From contig NZ_JAVDYG010000001.1 in NCBI RefSeq assembly GCF_031458325.1, positions 2,604,001 to 2,668,000 of the forward strand: 64,000 nt of DNA. The letters run 5' to 3'. The notes under the pieces are model-generated. The model ran no database searches and was not told the origin of the DNA. It was given only the letters and a program-made list of their open reading frames with translations. A program made the translations under genes and the position numbers. This document shows positions 28,292-38,659 of this stretch, piece by piece (positions within the stretch are counted from its first letter, which is position 1; each line of letters begins with the position of its first letter). The stretch comes from Nocardioides marmoribigeumensis. Lineage in GTDB: Bacteria > Actinomycetota > Actinomycetes > Propionibacteriales > Nocardioidaceae.

Positions 28292-29116
28292 TCACGAGCG
28301 GATGCGTCCCTCCTCGGCGCTCCTTCGGAGGAGGGCGTCCTTGCGCGTGACGTCGGCACGCAGGCGGGCGACGTCGCGCTCCCGCCGCTCGGCCAGGACG
28401 GCGGCCAGGAAGTCCTCGGGGTGCGTGCCGGCCGGCGGGTCGGGGGCGGTGTACGCCGCGAGCGAGGCCGCCAGCTGCTGGGCCGTGACCCACCGGTGGT
28501 GGGGCACGAGGGTCGGTGCGCGCAGCAGGAACTGGCGCACGGCGACGGCCAGCCCGACCGGCGGGTCGGCGAGGTCGGCGCTCGCCGCCCAGGTGCGCAG
28601 GTGCGGCGGGCAGGCTCGCGGCTCGGTGAGCCTGAGCCGGAAGCGCTCGCGGACGACGTACGTCCCCGCGACGAGGTCGCCCACGCGCTGGCCGCGCGAG
28701 GTGGCGAGCGAGCTGAACAGCGCGGGGGCGCCGGACAGGAGGTAGATCTCGACCACCCCGACCAGGGCGCGGACGAAGCAGTGCCGGAACGAGACCGGGC
28801 CGGCGTCGCCGCGCACCGCGCGCAGCCCCATCACCCACTTGCCGAGCGTGCGGCCGCGGGTGACCGTCTCGACCGTGGTGGGGAGCCCGACCAGCACCGC
28901 GACCACGGCGAGCAGCGTCACGACCGCCTGCAGGGCGCCGTCGAGCAGCGGTCCGACGGCCGCGATGCCCAGGACCGCCCCGACCACGAGGAGTGCCGCC
29001 AGGACGAGGTCGATGACCCCGGCGACCGCTCGCACCCCGACGCTCGCGACCGGGAGGTCGAGGGCGACCGCCTCGCCGGTGAGGACGAGGTCCTCCCGTC
29101 GCGGTCCGCTCCTCAT
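28292..29116 (-). CDS. RDD-family membrane protein
   Basis: A 274-residue protein with an RDD domain at about residues 18-150: R-A-V-A-G-V-I-D in the first membrane helix, a second helix near 45-90, and the conserved GRTLGKWVMGLR segment. The last 120 residues are soluble and Arg-rich, ending in a coiled-coil-like stretch. RDD proteins are poorly understood; some act in ion exchange or stress. It is divergent from the SpoIIM-like gene and part of the conserved actinobacterial RDD/SpoIIM/DUF58/MoxR cluster. The ATG at 29116 is leaderless behind ACGGTA (TACCGT on its own strand). Confidence 0.85.
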   Translation of the reverse strand: MRSGPRREDLVLTGEAVALDLPVASVGVRAVAGVIDLVLAALLVVGAVLGIAAVGPLLDGALQAVVTLLAVVAVLVGLPTTVETVTRGRTLGKWVMGLRAVRGDAGPVSFRHCFVRALVGVVEIYLLSGAPALFSSLATSRGQRVGDLVAGTYVVRERFRLRLTEPRACPPHLRTWAASADLADPPVGLAVAVRQFLLRAPTLVPHHRWVTAQQLAASLAAYTAPDPPAGTHPEDFLAAVLAERRERDVARLRADVTRKDALLRRSAEEGRIRS

Positions 29117-29121
29117 GCGCC

Positions 29122-29150
29122 CACGGTACGGCGGGCGGGCACGTACCGTG
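29122..29150. promoter_or_regulatory. Back-to-back divergent -10 elements in a perfect inverted repeat
   Basis: CACGGTACG (29122-29130) and CGTACCGTG (29142-29150) are perfect inverted arms around an 11-base spacer. Each contains a TACCGT -10 that ends six bases before a start codon: minus-strand 29128-29123 for the RDD gene (29116) and plus-strand 29144-29149 for the SpoIIM-like gene (29156). Each promoter's -35 position falls on the other's -10, so simultaneous use is sterically unlikely. Confidence 0.7.
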
Positions 29151-29155
29151 ACGGC

Positions 29156-30151
29156 ATGGACCTCGACGCCCTCGCCGCTGTGCACCGCGAGGAGTGGGTC
29201 CGGCTCGACCGGCTGAGCCGGCGCCGCCGGCTGAGCGGCGAAGAGGCCGACGAGCTGGTCGACCTCTACACCGAGGTGGCCACGCACCTGTCGCTGGTCA
29301 GGTCGCAGGCGCCGGACGCGGAGGTGATCGCCTACCTCTCCTCGGTCCTGGCCCGCGCACGCAGCCGGCAGACCGGGACCCGCTCGGCGTCGTGGCGCGC
29401 GGCGGGGGACTTCTTCCTCCGCCGCTTCCCCGCGGCGCTCTACCGCACCCGCTGGTGGTGGGCGACGACCGCGCTGGCGAACCTCGCGGTCGCGTTCCTC
29501 ATGGGCTGGTGGCTGCTGCGGCACCCCGAGGTCGAGACGGGGCTCGTGGGCGCCGACCGTGCGCGGCAGATCGCCTCGCAGGACTTCGAGGGCTACTACT
29601 CGACCTATGCCGCCTCGCACTTCGCCGCGCAGGTGTGGACCAACAACGCCTGGGTCGCCGCGCTGTGCATCGGGCTCGGGGTCTTCGGCGTGCCGGTGCT
29701 CTGGGTGCTGTTCCAGAACGTCGCCAACCTCGCGCTGATGGGGTCGGTGATGGTGCGCCACGACCGCGGCGAGCTGTTCTTCGGGCTGATCCTGCCCCAC
29801 GGCCTGCTCGAGCTGACCGCGGTGTTCGTGGCCGCCGGGGTCGGGCTGAGGATCTTCTGGTCATGGGTGCGGCCGGGTCACCTCACGCGGGGGCAGTCGC
29901 TGGCACGCGAGGGCCGGTCGGCCGCCGGCGTCGCGATGGGCCTGGTGGTCGTGCTGCTCGTCTCGGGGGTCATCGAGGCGTTCGTGACGCCGAGCCCCCT
30001 GCCGACCTGGGCCCGCATCGGGATCGGCGTCGTCGCGGAGGTGTCCTTCCTGGCCTACGTCCTGGTGGTCGGGCGTGCCGCCGTCCGGGCCGGCGAGACC
30101 GGCGACGTCGACGCCGACCTGCTCGAGGCCTCGGTCGCCACCGCGGGCTGA
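29156..30151 (+). CDS. SpoIIM-like (stage II sporulation protein M domain) membrane protein
   Basis: A 331-residue protein with a soluble helical N-terminus (1-95) and about five membrane segments. The central part (FFGLILPHGLLELTAVFVAAG) is the signature of the SpoIIM/DUF95 family. In spore-formers SpoIIM acts in engulfment, but the family is widespread in non-sporulating actinobacteria beside MoxR and DUF58 genes, where its role is unknown. The ATG at 29156 is leaderless. It points away from the RDD gene and converges with DUF58. Sporulation should not be inferred from it. Confidence 0.87.
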   Translation: MDLDALAAVHREEWVRLDRLSRRRRLSGEEADELVDLYTEVATHLSLVRSQAPDAEVIAYLSSVLARARSRQTGTRSASWRAAGDFFLRRFPAALYRTRWWWATTALANLAVAFLMGWWLLRHPEVETGLVGADRARQIASQDFEGYYSTYAASHFAAQVWTNNAWVAALCIGLGVFGVPVLWVLFQNVANLALMGSVMVRHDRGELFFGLILPHGLLELTAVFVAAGVGLRIFWSWVRPGHLTRGQSLAREGRSAAGVAMGLVVVLLVSGVIEAFVTPSPLPTWARIGIGVVAEVSFLAYVLVVGRAAVRAGETGDVDADLLEASVATAG

Positions 30152-30165
30152 GCCGTGACGGCCGG

Positions 30166-30210
30166 GGTCACAGCCGCCCGGGTCGCGGCCGCCCGGGTCA
30201 CAGCCGCCCG
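30166..30210. repeat. Three tandem 15-bp repeats at the DUF58 3' end
   Basis: Copies at 30166-30180, 30181-30195 and 30196-30210; the first and third are identical (GGTCACAGCCGCCCG) and the middle has two changes. The third copy contains the DUF58 stop codon. The unit is five codons long, so expansion keeps the frame. Confidence 0.9.
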
Positions 30211-31484
30211 GCGGCCTTGAGGGCGAGGTAGTGGTCGGCGACGCCCACGGGCAGCCGGTCCGGCGAGGTCTCGAGGACCTCGACCCCGGTCAGGGCGAGG
30301 GCCGCGGCCGCACGCCGGCGCCGTTCACGGCCACCGGCCCGGCCCGCGGCGGCGTAGGCCTCGGTGACCAGCTGCGGGGGCTCGTCGGCCTCCGAGGGGT
30401 CGACGGTGGCGGCCACCAGCACCTCGTGCCGTCGCGCCAGCACGGGGAGGTGGGGCAGCAGGCCGTGCTCGCCGGCCGCGGCGTCGAGGGAGGTGAGCAC
30501 GACGACCAGGCTGCGCTGCGAGGTCAGGCCCTGCACGGCCCCCGCGAGGAGTCGCCAGTCGGCCTCGACGAAGACCGGCTCGAGGTCGCCCAGTGCGGCC
30601 TGCAGGTCCGGGAGGACGCCGTGCCGGTGGCCCGACGAGAGCTGGAGACGCAGGGCCACGTCGCCGGCGACGACGTCCACCACGTCCCCGGCCCGTGCCG
30701 CGAGGGTCGCCAGCAGCTGCACGGCCTCCATGGCCGCGTCGAGGCGCGGGACGTCGGCGACGCGGGCGGCCGAGGTGCGGGAGGTGTCGAGGACCAGCAC
30801 CACGCGGCGGTCCCGTTCCGGCTGCCAGGTGCGCACGACCGTCGTACGGCTGCGGGCCGTGGCGCGCCAGTCGATGCTGCGCCAGTCGTCGCCGCGGACG
30901 TACTCCCGCAGCGAGTCGAACTCGGTGCCCTGGCCGCGGGTCCGCACCGCCGTGCGGCCGTCCATCTCGCGCAGCACCGCCAGCCGCGACGGCAGGTGCT
31001 TGCGGGACTCGAACGGCGGCGCGACGCGGAGCTCGCCCGGCACCTCGCGCGAGACCTGCCGGCAGGCGAGCCCCAGCGGCCCGCGTGACCGCACGGTCAC
31101 CTTGTCTGCCCGCAGCCGTCCCCTCCGGGTCGGGCGCAGCGGCGTGGTCAGCCGCGCCTGCTCCCCGGCCGGCAGCCGGAGCCGGTGGCGGTTGGCCTCC
31201 GCGCCCGCGGTCGGCTGCCAGGCGTCGCGCAGCTGCCCGCGGACCCCACGAGGCCCCGGGTTGCGGACGGTCAGGGTCGTCTCGCTGCGCGCCCCCTCCC
31301 GCGCCGGGGGTACGACGGCACGCACGACCTCCAGCCGCCGCGGCGAGGGGGCGAGGAGGAGGTCGAGACCGACCAGCAGGACGACCACGAGCAGCCACGC
31401 CCAGGCGGTGCCGAGGGTGGGGCGGACGACGACGGCCGCGAGCCCGCACAGCACGAGCAACGGGGTGCGGCCGGTCAGGTGCAC
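30198..31484 (-). CDS. DUF58 domain protein (MoxR partner)
   Basis: A 428-residue protein with two N-terminal membrane helices (about 8-45), a beta-rich middle, and a DUF58/VWA-like domain with the signature YVRGDDWRSIDWRATARS near 208-225. The VWA-type metal site is suggested by VVLVLDTSRTS (DxSxS variant). In these systems the DUF58 protein is thought to be a target or partner of the MoxR chaperone ATPase. The GTG start at 31484 follows the MoxR stop by ten bases and has a GAGGG Shine-Dalgarno. It is the last gene of the five-gene minus-strand operon. Confidence 0.9.
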   Translation of the reverse strand: MHLTGRTPLLVLCGLAAVVVRPTLGTAWAWLLVVVLLVGLDLLLAPSPRRLEVVRAVVPPAREGARSETTLTVRNPGPRGVRGQLRDAWQPTAGAEANRHRLRLPAGEQARLTTPLRPTRRGRLRADKVTVRSRGPLGLACRQVSREVPGELRVAPPFESRKHLPSRLAVLREMDGRTAVRTRGQGTEFDSLREYVRGDDWRSIDWRATARSRTTVVRTWQPERDRRVVLVLDTSRTSAARVADVPRLDAAMEAVQLLATLAARAGDVVDVVAGDVALRLQLSSGHRHGVLPDLQAALGDLEPVFVEADWRLLAGAVQGLTSQRSLVVVLTSLDAAAGEHGLLPHLPVLARRHEVLVAATVDPSEADEPPQLVTEAYAAAGRAGGRERRRRAAAALALTGVEVLETSPDRLPVGVADHYLALKAAGRL

Positions 31485-31494
31485 GGGACGACCC

Positions 31495-32531
<1,037 letters not shown>

Positions 32532-32535
<4 letters not shown>

Positions 32536-33725
32536 GGACGGTCCTTTCCTGGGCCGGTGCCCGGGTGGGGGTCGGTGAGGGCCGCGAGGTCGACGGCCAG
32601 CCGCAGCAGGGCGCGGTCGTCGGCGACGGGGCCGTCGGCGAGCAGGGCGTGGAGGGTCCGGCGGTCCGGAGCGCCTGCGCGGGCCGCGAGGTGGTCGACC
32701 AGGTCGTCGACCGAGGCGGTGGGTGGGAGGTGGAGGCGCTCGCGCCAGGCGGACCGCGCGTCGGCACGCAGGGCGGCGGCCGCGTGGCGGCGGTCGCGTG
32801 CGGCGCGGTAGAGGCGCCCGCGGCTGGCCTCGGTCTCGTCCGCGCGCACGGTCACCGGCAGCGGCTCCACCACGAGAGGACCGAAGCGCCGCCCCTGCCA
32901 GAGCAGCGCGAGCAGGACCGCGACGGCGACCAGCAGCAGGCCCGGCCCCAGCCAGCGGGGGAGGACGGTGCTCAGCTCGGTGGCGTCCGCGCGCTCGTCG
33001 CCGGCGGCCAGGTCGTCGGCGGTGGCGTGGTACCAGACCACCCGCGGGTGCTGCCCCAGCACGCGCAGTGCGACGGCGGCGTTGTCCGGCTCGTCGACCG
33101 TGTCGTTGGTGAGCAGGCCCGCCGCGCCGACGAGCAGGGTGTCGCCGGTCGTGGCGACGAGGCCGGGCAGCTCGGCGCCTGGGCCGGTGCGGAAGCAGGC
33201 GGCGTCGCCGGTCTCCCCCCCGACGGCGTACGGCGTGCCGACCGCGTCGACGGTCAGGTCCTCGAGCAGCGGCAGGTCGCACTCGGCCTCCAGGCTCCCG
33301 CCGATCGGCGACCCGGACCGCGCCGTGACGTCGAGCTCGTCGAGCAGCCGGTCGGGCGGGGTCACCAGGACGGTGGTGCCGGCCCGGTCGAGCGCGTCCC
33401 GCACGGTGGCGTACGTCGACGTGCCGAGCTCGCCGGTGCCGGTCACGACCAGCGTGGTGCCCGCGTCGAGGTCGGTCCGCCGGAGCGCGCGGTCGGAGCC
33501 CACGACCTCGACGTCGACCCCGTGGTCGGCCAGGACCCGGGCCACCGCCCTCGCCCCGTCCTCGGTGGGGTTCTGGGGGTGGAGCGGCTCGGTCGACCCG
33601 GCGCGACCGAGGTCGGCGACGGTGAGCAGGACCGCGCCGACGAGGAGCAGGAGGGCCAGGCCGACCCAGCCGCGCGCGCCACCGGGCCGGGAGGTGCCGG
33701 CGCCCGCGGTGAGGGTGCCGGTCAC
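32532..33725 (-). CDS. DUF4350 domain membrane protein
   Basis: A 397-residue protein with a membrane helix at about 19-36, an extracytoplasmic DUF4350 domain (about 45-230, a GATase1-like fold with PQNPTEDGARAVARVLADHG near its start), a second helix near 262-285, and a cytoplasmic helical tail. The GTG at 33725 overlaps the DUF4129 stop, and its own stop overlaps the MoxR ATG. The function of DUF4350 is unknown; genetic linkage with MoxR and DUF58 is very common. The Cys-containing segment ECDLPL...DAACFRTG may form a disulfide outside the cell. Confidence 0.85.
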
Positions 33726-34351
33726 CGGGGGACCGCCAGCCCGTCGACGGGGCCGGCGGCACCGGGCCGGGTGCGACGCAGCTCGTCCTCGAGGTCGAGC
33801 AGGTCCCGGGCCGCGTCGGCGCCGGCGGCACGGCGGCCGTAGACGACGCGGTCGAAGAGGTCCGCGGCGCCCATCAGCCGGGACGACCGGTCGGTGAACC
33901 GTGCGGCGACCTCGGCGTAGACCTCGTGCGTGGTGCGGCCCGGGGAGTCGTCGATCAGGCCGCGCTCGACGCACCGCCGGGCGAGCGCCCGCGCGGCGTC
34001 GGCCACGGCGTCACCGGGTCGTCCGTCGGCCAGGGACAGCTCCGCGCGGCGCCTCAGCCCGTCGGCGGTCTCGGGCAGGTCGAGGACGCCGGCCTCACCA
34101 CCGGTTGCCACGGGGTCGCGCCGGACCCGCGACAGCGCGGCGAGCAGCACGACGGCCAGGACCCCGGCCACCACCACCGCCACCAGCACCCCGACGCCCG
34201 ACCCCCCGGCGGCGGAGACGAGGCCGTCGAGCCGGTCGCCGAGCCAGCTGAGGAACCGGTCGAGCAGGGACGGGTGGGGGTACTCCGGCCGGGCGAGCTC
34301 CCGCGTCACCCACTCCCGGGCCTGGTCGGGCGACGGGTCGAGCCCGCTCAC
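33722..34351 (-). CDS. DUF4129 domain protein
   Basis: A 209-residue protein: a short N-terminal amphipathic part (HPSLLDRFLSWLGDRLDGL), one membrane helix at about 52-72, and a cytoplasmic C-terminal DUF4129 domain resembling the C-terminal part of some transglutaminase-like proteins (ELSLADGRPGDAVADAARAL, then TTHEVYAEVAARF and AADLFDRVVYGRR). GTG start at 34351 and stop both overlap neighbouring genes. The domain's function is unknown; it is a constant member of this MoxR cluster. Confidence 0.87.
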   Translation of the reverse strand: MSGLDPSPDQAREWVTRELARPEYPHPSLLDRFLSWLGDRLDGLVSAAGGSGVGVLVAVVVAGVLAVVLLAALSRVRRDPVATGGEAGVLDLPETADGLRRRAELSLADGRPGDAVADAARALARRCVERGLIDDSPGRTTHEVYAEVAARFTDRSSRLMGAADLFDRVVYGRRAAGADAARDLLDLEDELRRTRPGAAGPVDGLAVPR

Positions 34352-35484
34352 GCCGCGGGCCCGACCGGGTCGGTCGACCCGGCGATCAGCTGCACGTCGA
34401 ACGCCTCCTTGCGGATCCTCTGGTCGACGTACTGCAGGACGGTCACGGCCGCGGTGAAGGGCGTCGCCAGCGAGTAGGAGACGAGCATGCCGAGATAGGT
34501 GCCGAGCACGTAGACCAGCCCCGCCGCCGTCTCGGGCACCACCAGGCCGGCGAACATGCCGCCGAGGCTGAACGGCATCGACAGCAGGCTGGAGGCGAAC
34601 CCGGCGACCATCTGCGCGAGCAGGGTGATGCCGAGGATGCGCCAGAACTGACCGCGGCTGAGATCGCCGGCCCGTCGCAGCGAGGCCATCACACCGGAGC
34701 CCTCCAGGACCAGGGCCGCGGGCGCGAGCACGAACCAGCGCACCCAGGCGTACGCCGCGAGGAGGACCCCGCCGAAGCCCAGTGCGAGCCCGACCACGAC
34801 GCCGAGCGCCGGGGCGACACCCACCCCCAGCGCGAGCCCCACCGCGAGGGCGACGAGCACGACGCCGACCACCATCAGCCAGCTCAGGAGGGTCAGCACG
34901 ACCAGCCGCCAGACGCGTCCGCGCACGGCAGCCCAGGCCTCGCCGGTCGTGACCCGCTTGCCGAGCACCGCCTGCGCCACGACGTGGACGACCATCCCGG
35001 TGACGAGGAGGACCGCGAAGGCGGCGAGCAGCTGGCCGGCGTAGGCCATCAGGGTCGAGAGCGGGACCTCGGTCGACGTCTGCTCGGCCGCGCGGGTGCT
35101 GAACATGTCGGGGTCCAGCGGCCCGCCGCCCAGCCGACCCGCCGCCGCCAGCGCGAGCGAGACCAGGGTGGGCAGGAGGAGGAACCACACCATCACCACG
35201 GCCGCCAGGCCGATCATCGTGCGAGGGTTCTGCCGCATCGCGGTGAAGGCGCCGTCGAACATGTCGCCGAGCCGCAGCGGCCGCAGCGGCACGATCCCCG
35301 GCTTGTGCACCGGGAGGCCGGTCGGACCCCACTGCTGCCCCCGGGTCGGCACGAAGCGGGGAGGGCCGCCAGGGCCGGGCGGTGCCCCGTGAGGCGGCGG
35401 AGGAGGGGTCGCCCGTCCGTCCGCCGGCGCACCCCCGGTCGGGGGTGTCCCGGAGGGCGAGGTCCACGAGCGCTCGTCGGTCAC
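34348..35484 (-). CDS. Polytopic membrane protein of the MoxR cluster (GDPD membrane-domain-like)
   Basis: A 378-residue protein, first gene of the minus-strand operon. Residues 1-65 are Pro/Gly-rich and disordered; about six long membrane segments follow, several with Ala/Gly/Val repeats. RPLRLGDMFDGAF before the first helix and the later GLVVPETAAGLVYVLGTYL resemble the membrane domain found N-terminal to some glycerophosphodiester phosphodiesterases, without any catalytic domain. The GTG start at 35484 is preferred to an ATG at 35532, which lies in the rpsJ promoter region. A weak TGGAAT ends six bases before it. Function unknown. Confidence 0.8.
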   Translation of the reverse strand: MTDERSWTSPSGTPPTGGAPADGRATPPPPPHGAPPGPGGPPRFVPTRGQQWGPTGLPVHKPGIVPLRPLRLGDMFDGAFTAMRQNPRTMIGLAAVVMVWFLLLPTLVSLALAAAGRLGGGPLDPDMFSTRAAEQTSTEVPLSTLMAYAGQLLAAFAVLLVTGMVVHVVAQAVLGKRVTTGEAWAAVRGRVWRLVVLTLLSWLMVVGVVLVALAVGLALGVGVAPALGVVVGLALGFGGVLLAAYAWVRWFVLAPAALVLEGSGVMASLRRAGDLSRGQFWRILGITLLAQMVAGFASSLLSMPFSLGGMFAGLVVPETAAGLVYVLGTYLGMLVSYSLATPFTAAVTVLQYVDQRIRKEAFDVQLIAGSTDPVGPAA

Positions 35485-35526
35485 GGGGCCATTCCACCAG
35501 CCACCCGGGCACCGTGGAGGGCGGAT

Positions 35527-35555
35527 TTGCACCCACTCCGGTGGTCTGACAAGAT
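35527..35555 (+). promoter_or_regulatory. Candidate rpsJ (S10 operon) promoter
   Basis: TTGCAC (35527-35532), 17 bases, CAAGAT (35550-35555). Two further overlapping TTGACT boxes (35593-35604) suggest a second start downstream, but without an obvious -10. The leader would be roughly 200-240 nt. Confidence 0.5.
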
Positions 35556-35670
35556 GTTCCGGTTGCTCCGGCGGGGTCGCCGGGGCGCGGGCTTGACTTT
35601 GACTGCTGAATCGGTGTTCCGGATCGAGGGCAGTTCATCGTGCCCGTGCCGCACCGTGAGACCCCTCTCA

Positions 35671-35766
35671 GCCCGACGTCGAGTCGGGCCGCCACCAACA
35701 AGAGATCACCCGGACGGGTCGTCGCGCGTGCGAAGCAGACGCGACACGCCCGACCGCGGGGGTCGG
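35671..35766 (+). promoter_or_regulatory. rpsJ leader hairpins and shared ribosomal-operon element
   Basis: GCCCGAC/GTCGGGC (35671-35689) forms a perfect 7-bp hairpin. At 35741-35763 lies the 23-nt element identical to the rpsL leader; here its CCGACC (35750-35755) can pair with GGTCGG (35761-35766). The element ends 39 bases before the rpsJ ATG. The rest of the 318-base intergenic region 35485-35802 shows no gene. Confidence 0.6.
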
Positions 35767-35802
35767 TGGGGAGCAGGAACACGACGACAGTGAGGACGGC
35801 TG

Positions 35803-36111
35803 ATGGCGGGACAGAAGATCCGCATCAGGCTTAAGGCCTACGACCACGAGGTGATCGACACCTCGGCGCGCAAGATCGTGGACACGGTCACGCGCACGGG
35901 TGCGAAGGTGGCAGGCCCGGTGCCGCTGCCGACCGAGAAGAACGTCTACTGCGTGATTCGGTCGCCCCACAAGTACAAGGACTCCCGGGAGCACTTCGAG
36001 ATGCGCACGCACAAGCGCCTCATCGACATCATCGACCCCACCCCCAAGACGGTGGACTCGCTGATGCGTCTCGATCTGCCCGCCGGCGTCGACATCGAGA
36101 TCAAGCTCTGA
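35803..36111 (+). CDS. rpsJ: 30S ribosomal protein S10
   Basis: S10, 102 residues, a component of the 30S head and of antitermination complexes with NusB. Sequence [18 protein letters not shown] and the conserved [19 protein letters not shown] are standard. It is the first gene of the S10-spc operon; GAGGA (35792-35796) serves as Shine-Dalgarno. The long leader before it may be regulatory. Confidence 0.98.
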   Translation: MAGQKIRIRLKAYDHEVIDTSARKIVDTVTRTGAKVAGPVPLPTEKNVYCVIRSPHKYKDSREHFEMRTHKRLIDIIDPTPKTVDSLMRLDLPAGVDIEIKL

Positions 36112-36124
36112 GGGGTGTGACCTG

Positions 36125-36787
36125 ATGACGATGGAGCACCCGATCAAGGGACTGCTGGGCACCAAGCTCGGCATGACCCAGCTCTGGGACGAGAACAACC
36201 GTGTGATCCCCGTGACGGTCGTCGCGGCCGGCACCAACGTGGTCACCCAGGTCCGCGGACCCGAGAAGGACGGCTACAACGCCGTGCAGATCGGCTTCGG
36301 CGAGATCGAGGGCCGCAAGGTCAACAAGCCGGAGACCGGTCACTTCGTCGCGGCCGGGGTCACCCCCCGCCGCCACGTCGCCGAGATCCGCACCAGCGAC
36401 GCCGCGTCCTACACGGTCGGCCAGGAGCTCGCTCCCGCCGACGTGTTCGCCGCCGGTGACGTGGTGGACGTCTCCGGCACCACCAAGGGCAAGGGCTTCG
36501 CCGGTGTCATGAAGCGTCATGGCTTCGCCGGCGTGTCCGCCTCCCACGGTGCGCACCGCAACCACCGCAAGCCGGGCTCGATCGGTGGCTGTGCCACTCC
36601 GGGCCGTGTCTTCAAGGGCATGCGCATGGCCGGTCGCATGGGTGGCGTCACCGCGACCACCCAGAACCTCACCGTCCACGCCGTCGACGCGGACAAGGGC
36701 CTGCTGCTGATCAAGGGCGCCGTCCCCGGCCCCAAGGGCAGCCTGCTCGTGATCCGCACCGCTGCCAAGAAGGGTGGTGTCCAGTGA
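36125..36787 (+). CDS. rplC: 50S ribosomal protein L3
   Basis: L3, 220 residues, binds 23S rRNA near the peptidyl transferase centre. The core loop [19 protein letters not shown] is recognisable (here [11 protein letters not shown]). ATG at 36125 lies behind GAGGGG; an ATG two codons later is an equal choice. The stop overlaps the GTG of rplD. Confidence 0.97.
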   Translation: MTMEHPIKGLLGTKLGMTQLWDENNRVIPVTVVAAGTNVVTQVRGPEKDGYNAVQIGFGEIEGRKVNKPETGHFVAAGVTPRRHVAEIRTSDAASYTVGQELAPADVFAAGDVVDVSGTTKGKGFAGVMKRHGFAGVSASHGAHRNHRKPGSIGGCATPGRVFKGMRMAGRMGGVTATTQNLTVHAVDADKGLLLIKGAVPGPKGSLLVIRTAAKKGGVQ

Positions 36788-37461
36788 GCGCCAAGCTCGT
36801 GAAGGTCGACTTCCCCGCCGAGATCTTCGACGTCGAGGTCAACATCCCGCTGATCCACCAGGTCGTCGTGGCCCAGCAGGCCGCTGCGCGTCAGGGCACG
36901 CACGCCACCAAGACCCGCGGCGAGGTCCGCGGTGGTGGCCGCAAGCCCTACAAGCAGAAGGGCACCGGCCGCGCCCGTCAGGGCTCGACCCGTGCGCCGC
37001 AGTTCGCCGGTGGTGGCACCGTCCACGGCCCGCAGCCGCGGTCCTACGACCAGCGCACGCCCAAGAAGATGAAGGCCGCCGCCCTGCGCGGTGCCCTCTC
37101 CGACCGGGCCCGCGCCGGCCGCGTGCACGTCGTCGAGGCCCTCGTCGAGGGTGAGGTCCCCAGCACCAAGGGCGCGCTCAAGCTGCTCCGCGACGTGACC
37201 TCGGCCCGCAAGGCCCTGGTCGTCGTCGAGCGCGGTGACGACCTGACCCGCCGCTCGCTCCGCAACGAGCAGAGCGTGCACCTCCTGCCGGTCGACCAGC
37301 TCAACACCTACGACGTGCTGGTCGCCGACGACGTGGTCTTCACCAAGGCCGCCTACGACGCCTTCGTCGCCGGGCCCTCCACGGGCAAGTCGGTCAAGGC
37401 TGTGGGAACTGCAACGGACGCGCCTGAAGCGGCCAATGGCACCCAGGAGATCCACCAGTGA
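36784..37461 (+). CDS. rplD: 50S ribosomal protein L4
   Basis: L4, 225 residues, with the extended loop [20 protein letters not shown] that lines the exit tunnel and contacts macrolides. In enterobacteria L4 also represses its own operon through the S10 leader; whether that holds here is unknown. GTG start overlaps rplC; stop overlaps rplW. The last 20 residues form a short acidic tail. Confidence 0.97.
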   Translation: MSAKLVKVDFPAEIFDVEVNIPLIHQVVVAQQAAARQGTHATKTRGEVRGGGRKPYKQKGTGRARQGSTRAPQFAGGGTVHGPQPRSYDQRTPKKMKAAALRGALSDRARAGRVHVVEALVEGEVPSTKGALKLLRDVTSARKALVVVERGDDLTRRSLRNEQSVHLLPVDQLNTYDVLVADDVVFTKAAYDAFVAGPSTGKSVKAVGTATDAPEAANGTQEIHQ

Positions 37462-37763
37462 GCACATTCCACAAGGACCACCGCGACGTGATCATCCGTC
37501 CGGTCGTGAGCGAGAAGAGCTACGGCCTGATGGACCTCAACAAGTACACCTTCCTGGTGCACCCCGACGCGAACAAGACCGAGATCAAGATCGCCATCGA
37601 GAAGATCTTCGACGTCAAGGTCACCTCGGTGAACACCATGAACCGCCAGGGCAAGGCTCGCCGCACCCGCACGGGTGTCGGCCGTCGCGCCGCCACCAAG
37701 CGCGCGATCGTCAGCCTCGCCGAGGGTCAGAGCATCGACGTCTTCGGGGGCCCGGTCGGCTGA
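37458..37763 (+). CDS. rplW: 50S ribosomal protein L23
   Basis: L23, 101 residues, at the tunnel exit, docking site for trigger factor and SRP. Conserved [15 protein letters not shown] and the loop [12 protein letters not shown] are visible. The GTG at 37458 overlaps the rplD TGA. Confidence 0.97.
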   Translation: MSTFHKDHRDVIIRPVVSEKSYGLMDLNKYTFLVHPDANKTEIKIAIEKIFDVKVTSVNTMNRQGKARRTRTGVGRRAATKRAIVSLAEGQSIDVFGGPVG

Positions 37764-37794
37764 CCGGGACCACCGAGAGATCGAGGACTAAGAC

Positions 37795-38628
37795 ATGGGT
37801 ATCCGTAAGTACAAGCCGACCACGCCGGGTCGTCGCGGCTCGTCCGTCGCCGACTTCGTGGAGATCACCCGGACCACGCCGGAGAAGTCGCTGCTGCGCC
37901 CCCTTCCCAAGAAGGGCGGCCGCAACAACCAGGGACGCATCACCACGCGTCACCAGGGTGGCGGCCACAAGCGTGCCTACCGCGTGATCGACTTCCGTCG
38001 CTACGACAAGGACGGCGTCCCCGCGAAGGTCGCGCACATCGAGTACGACCCCAACCGCACCGCGCGCATCGCGCTGCTGCACTACGCCGACGGCGAGAAG
38101 CGCTACATCGTGGCGCCGAAGGACCTGCGCCAGGGCATGACGGTCGAGGCCGGGGTCAAGGCCGACATCAAGCCGGGCAACAACCTGCCGCTGCGCAACA
38201 TCCCCGTCGGCACGACGATCCACTGCGTCGAGCTCCGTCCCGGTGGCGGCGCCAAGATGGCCCGCTCGGCCGGCAACAGCGCCCAGCTGGTGGCCCGCGA
38301 GGGCTCCCGCGCGACGCTGCGCCTGCCCTCGGGCGAGATGCGGTTCGTCGACGTGCGCTGCCGCGCCACGATCGGTGAGGTCGGCAACGCCGAGCAGTCC
38401 AACATCAACTGGGGCAAGGCCGGCCGCATGCGCTGGAAGGGCCGTCGCCCCACCGTCCGTGGTGTCGTCATGAACCCGGTCGACCACCCGCACGGTGGTG
38501 GTGAGGGCAAGACCTCCGGTGGCCGCCACCCGGTGTCCCCCTGGGGCAAGCCCGAGGGCCGCACGCGTCGTCGCAAGGCTTCCGACGCCCAGATCATCCG
38601 TCGTCGCAAGTCCGGCAAGCGCCGCTGA
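37795..38628 (+). CDS. rplB: 50S ribosomal protein L2
   Basis: L2, 277 residues, required for subunit association and peptidyl transfer. The conserved [20 protein letters not shown] near the C-terminus includes the essential histidine. ATG with GAGGA upstream; 31 bases separate it from rplW. Confidence 0.98.
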   Translation: MGIRKYKPTTPGRRGSSVADFVEITRTTPEKSLLRPLPKKGGRNNQGRITTRHQGGGHKRAYRVIDFRRYDKDGVPAKVAHIEYDPNRTARIALLHYADGEKRYIVAPKDLRQGMTVEAGVKADIKPGNNLPLRNIPVGTTIHCVELRPGGGAKMARSAGNSAQLVAREGSRATLRLPSGEMRFVDVRCRATIGEVGNAEQSNINWGKAGRMRWKGRRPTVRGVVMNPVDHPHGGGEGKTSGGRHPVSPWGKPEGRTRRRKASDAQIIRRRKSGKRR

Positions 38629-38659
38629 GCTGGCCTCGAAAGCAGAGTAAGGACACAGC

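Noticed and set aside
29156-30151. SpoIIM domain as evidence for endospore formation
   Set aside because: The family is widespread in non-sporulating actinobacteria in MoxR clusters, and no other sporulation genes are present.
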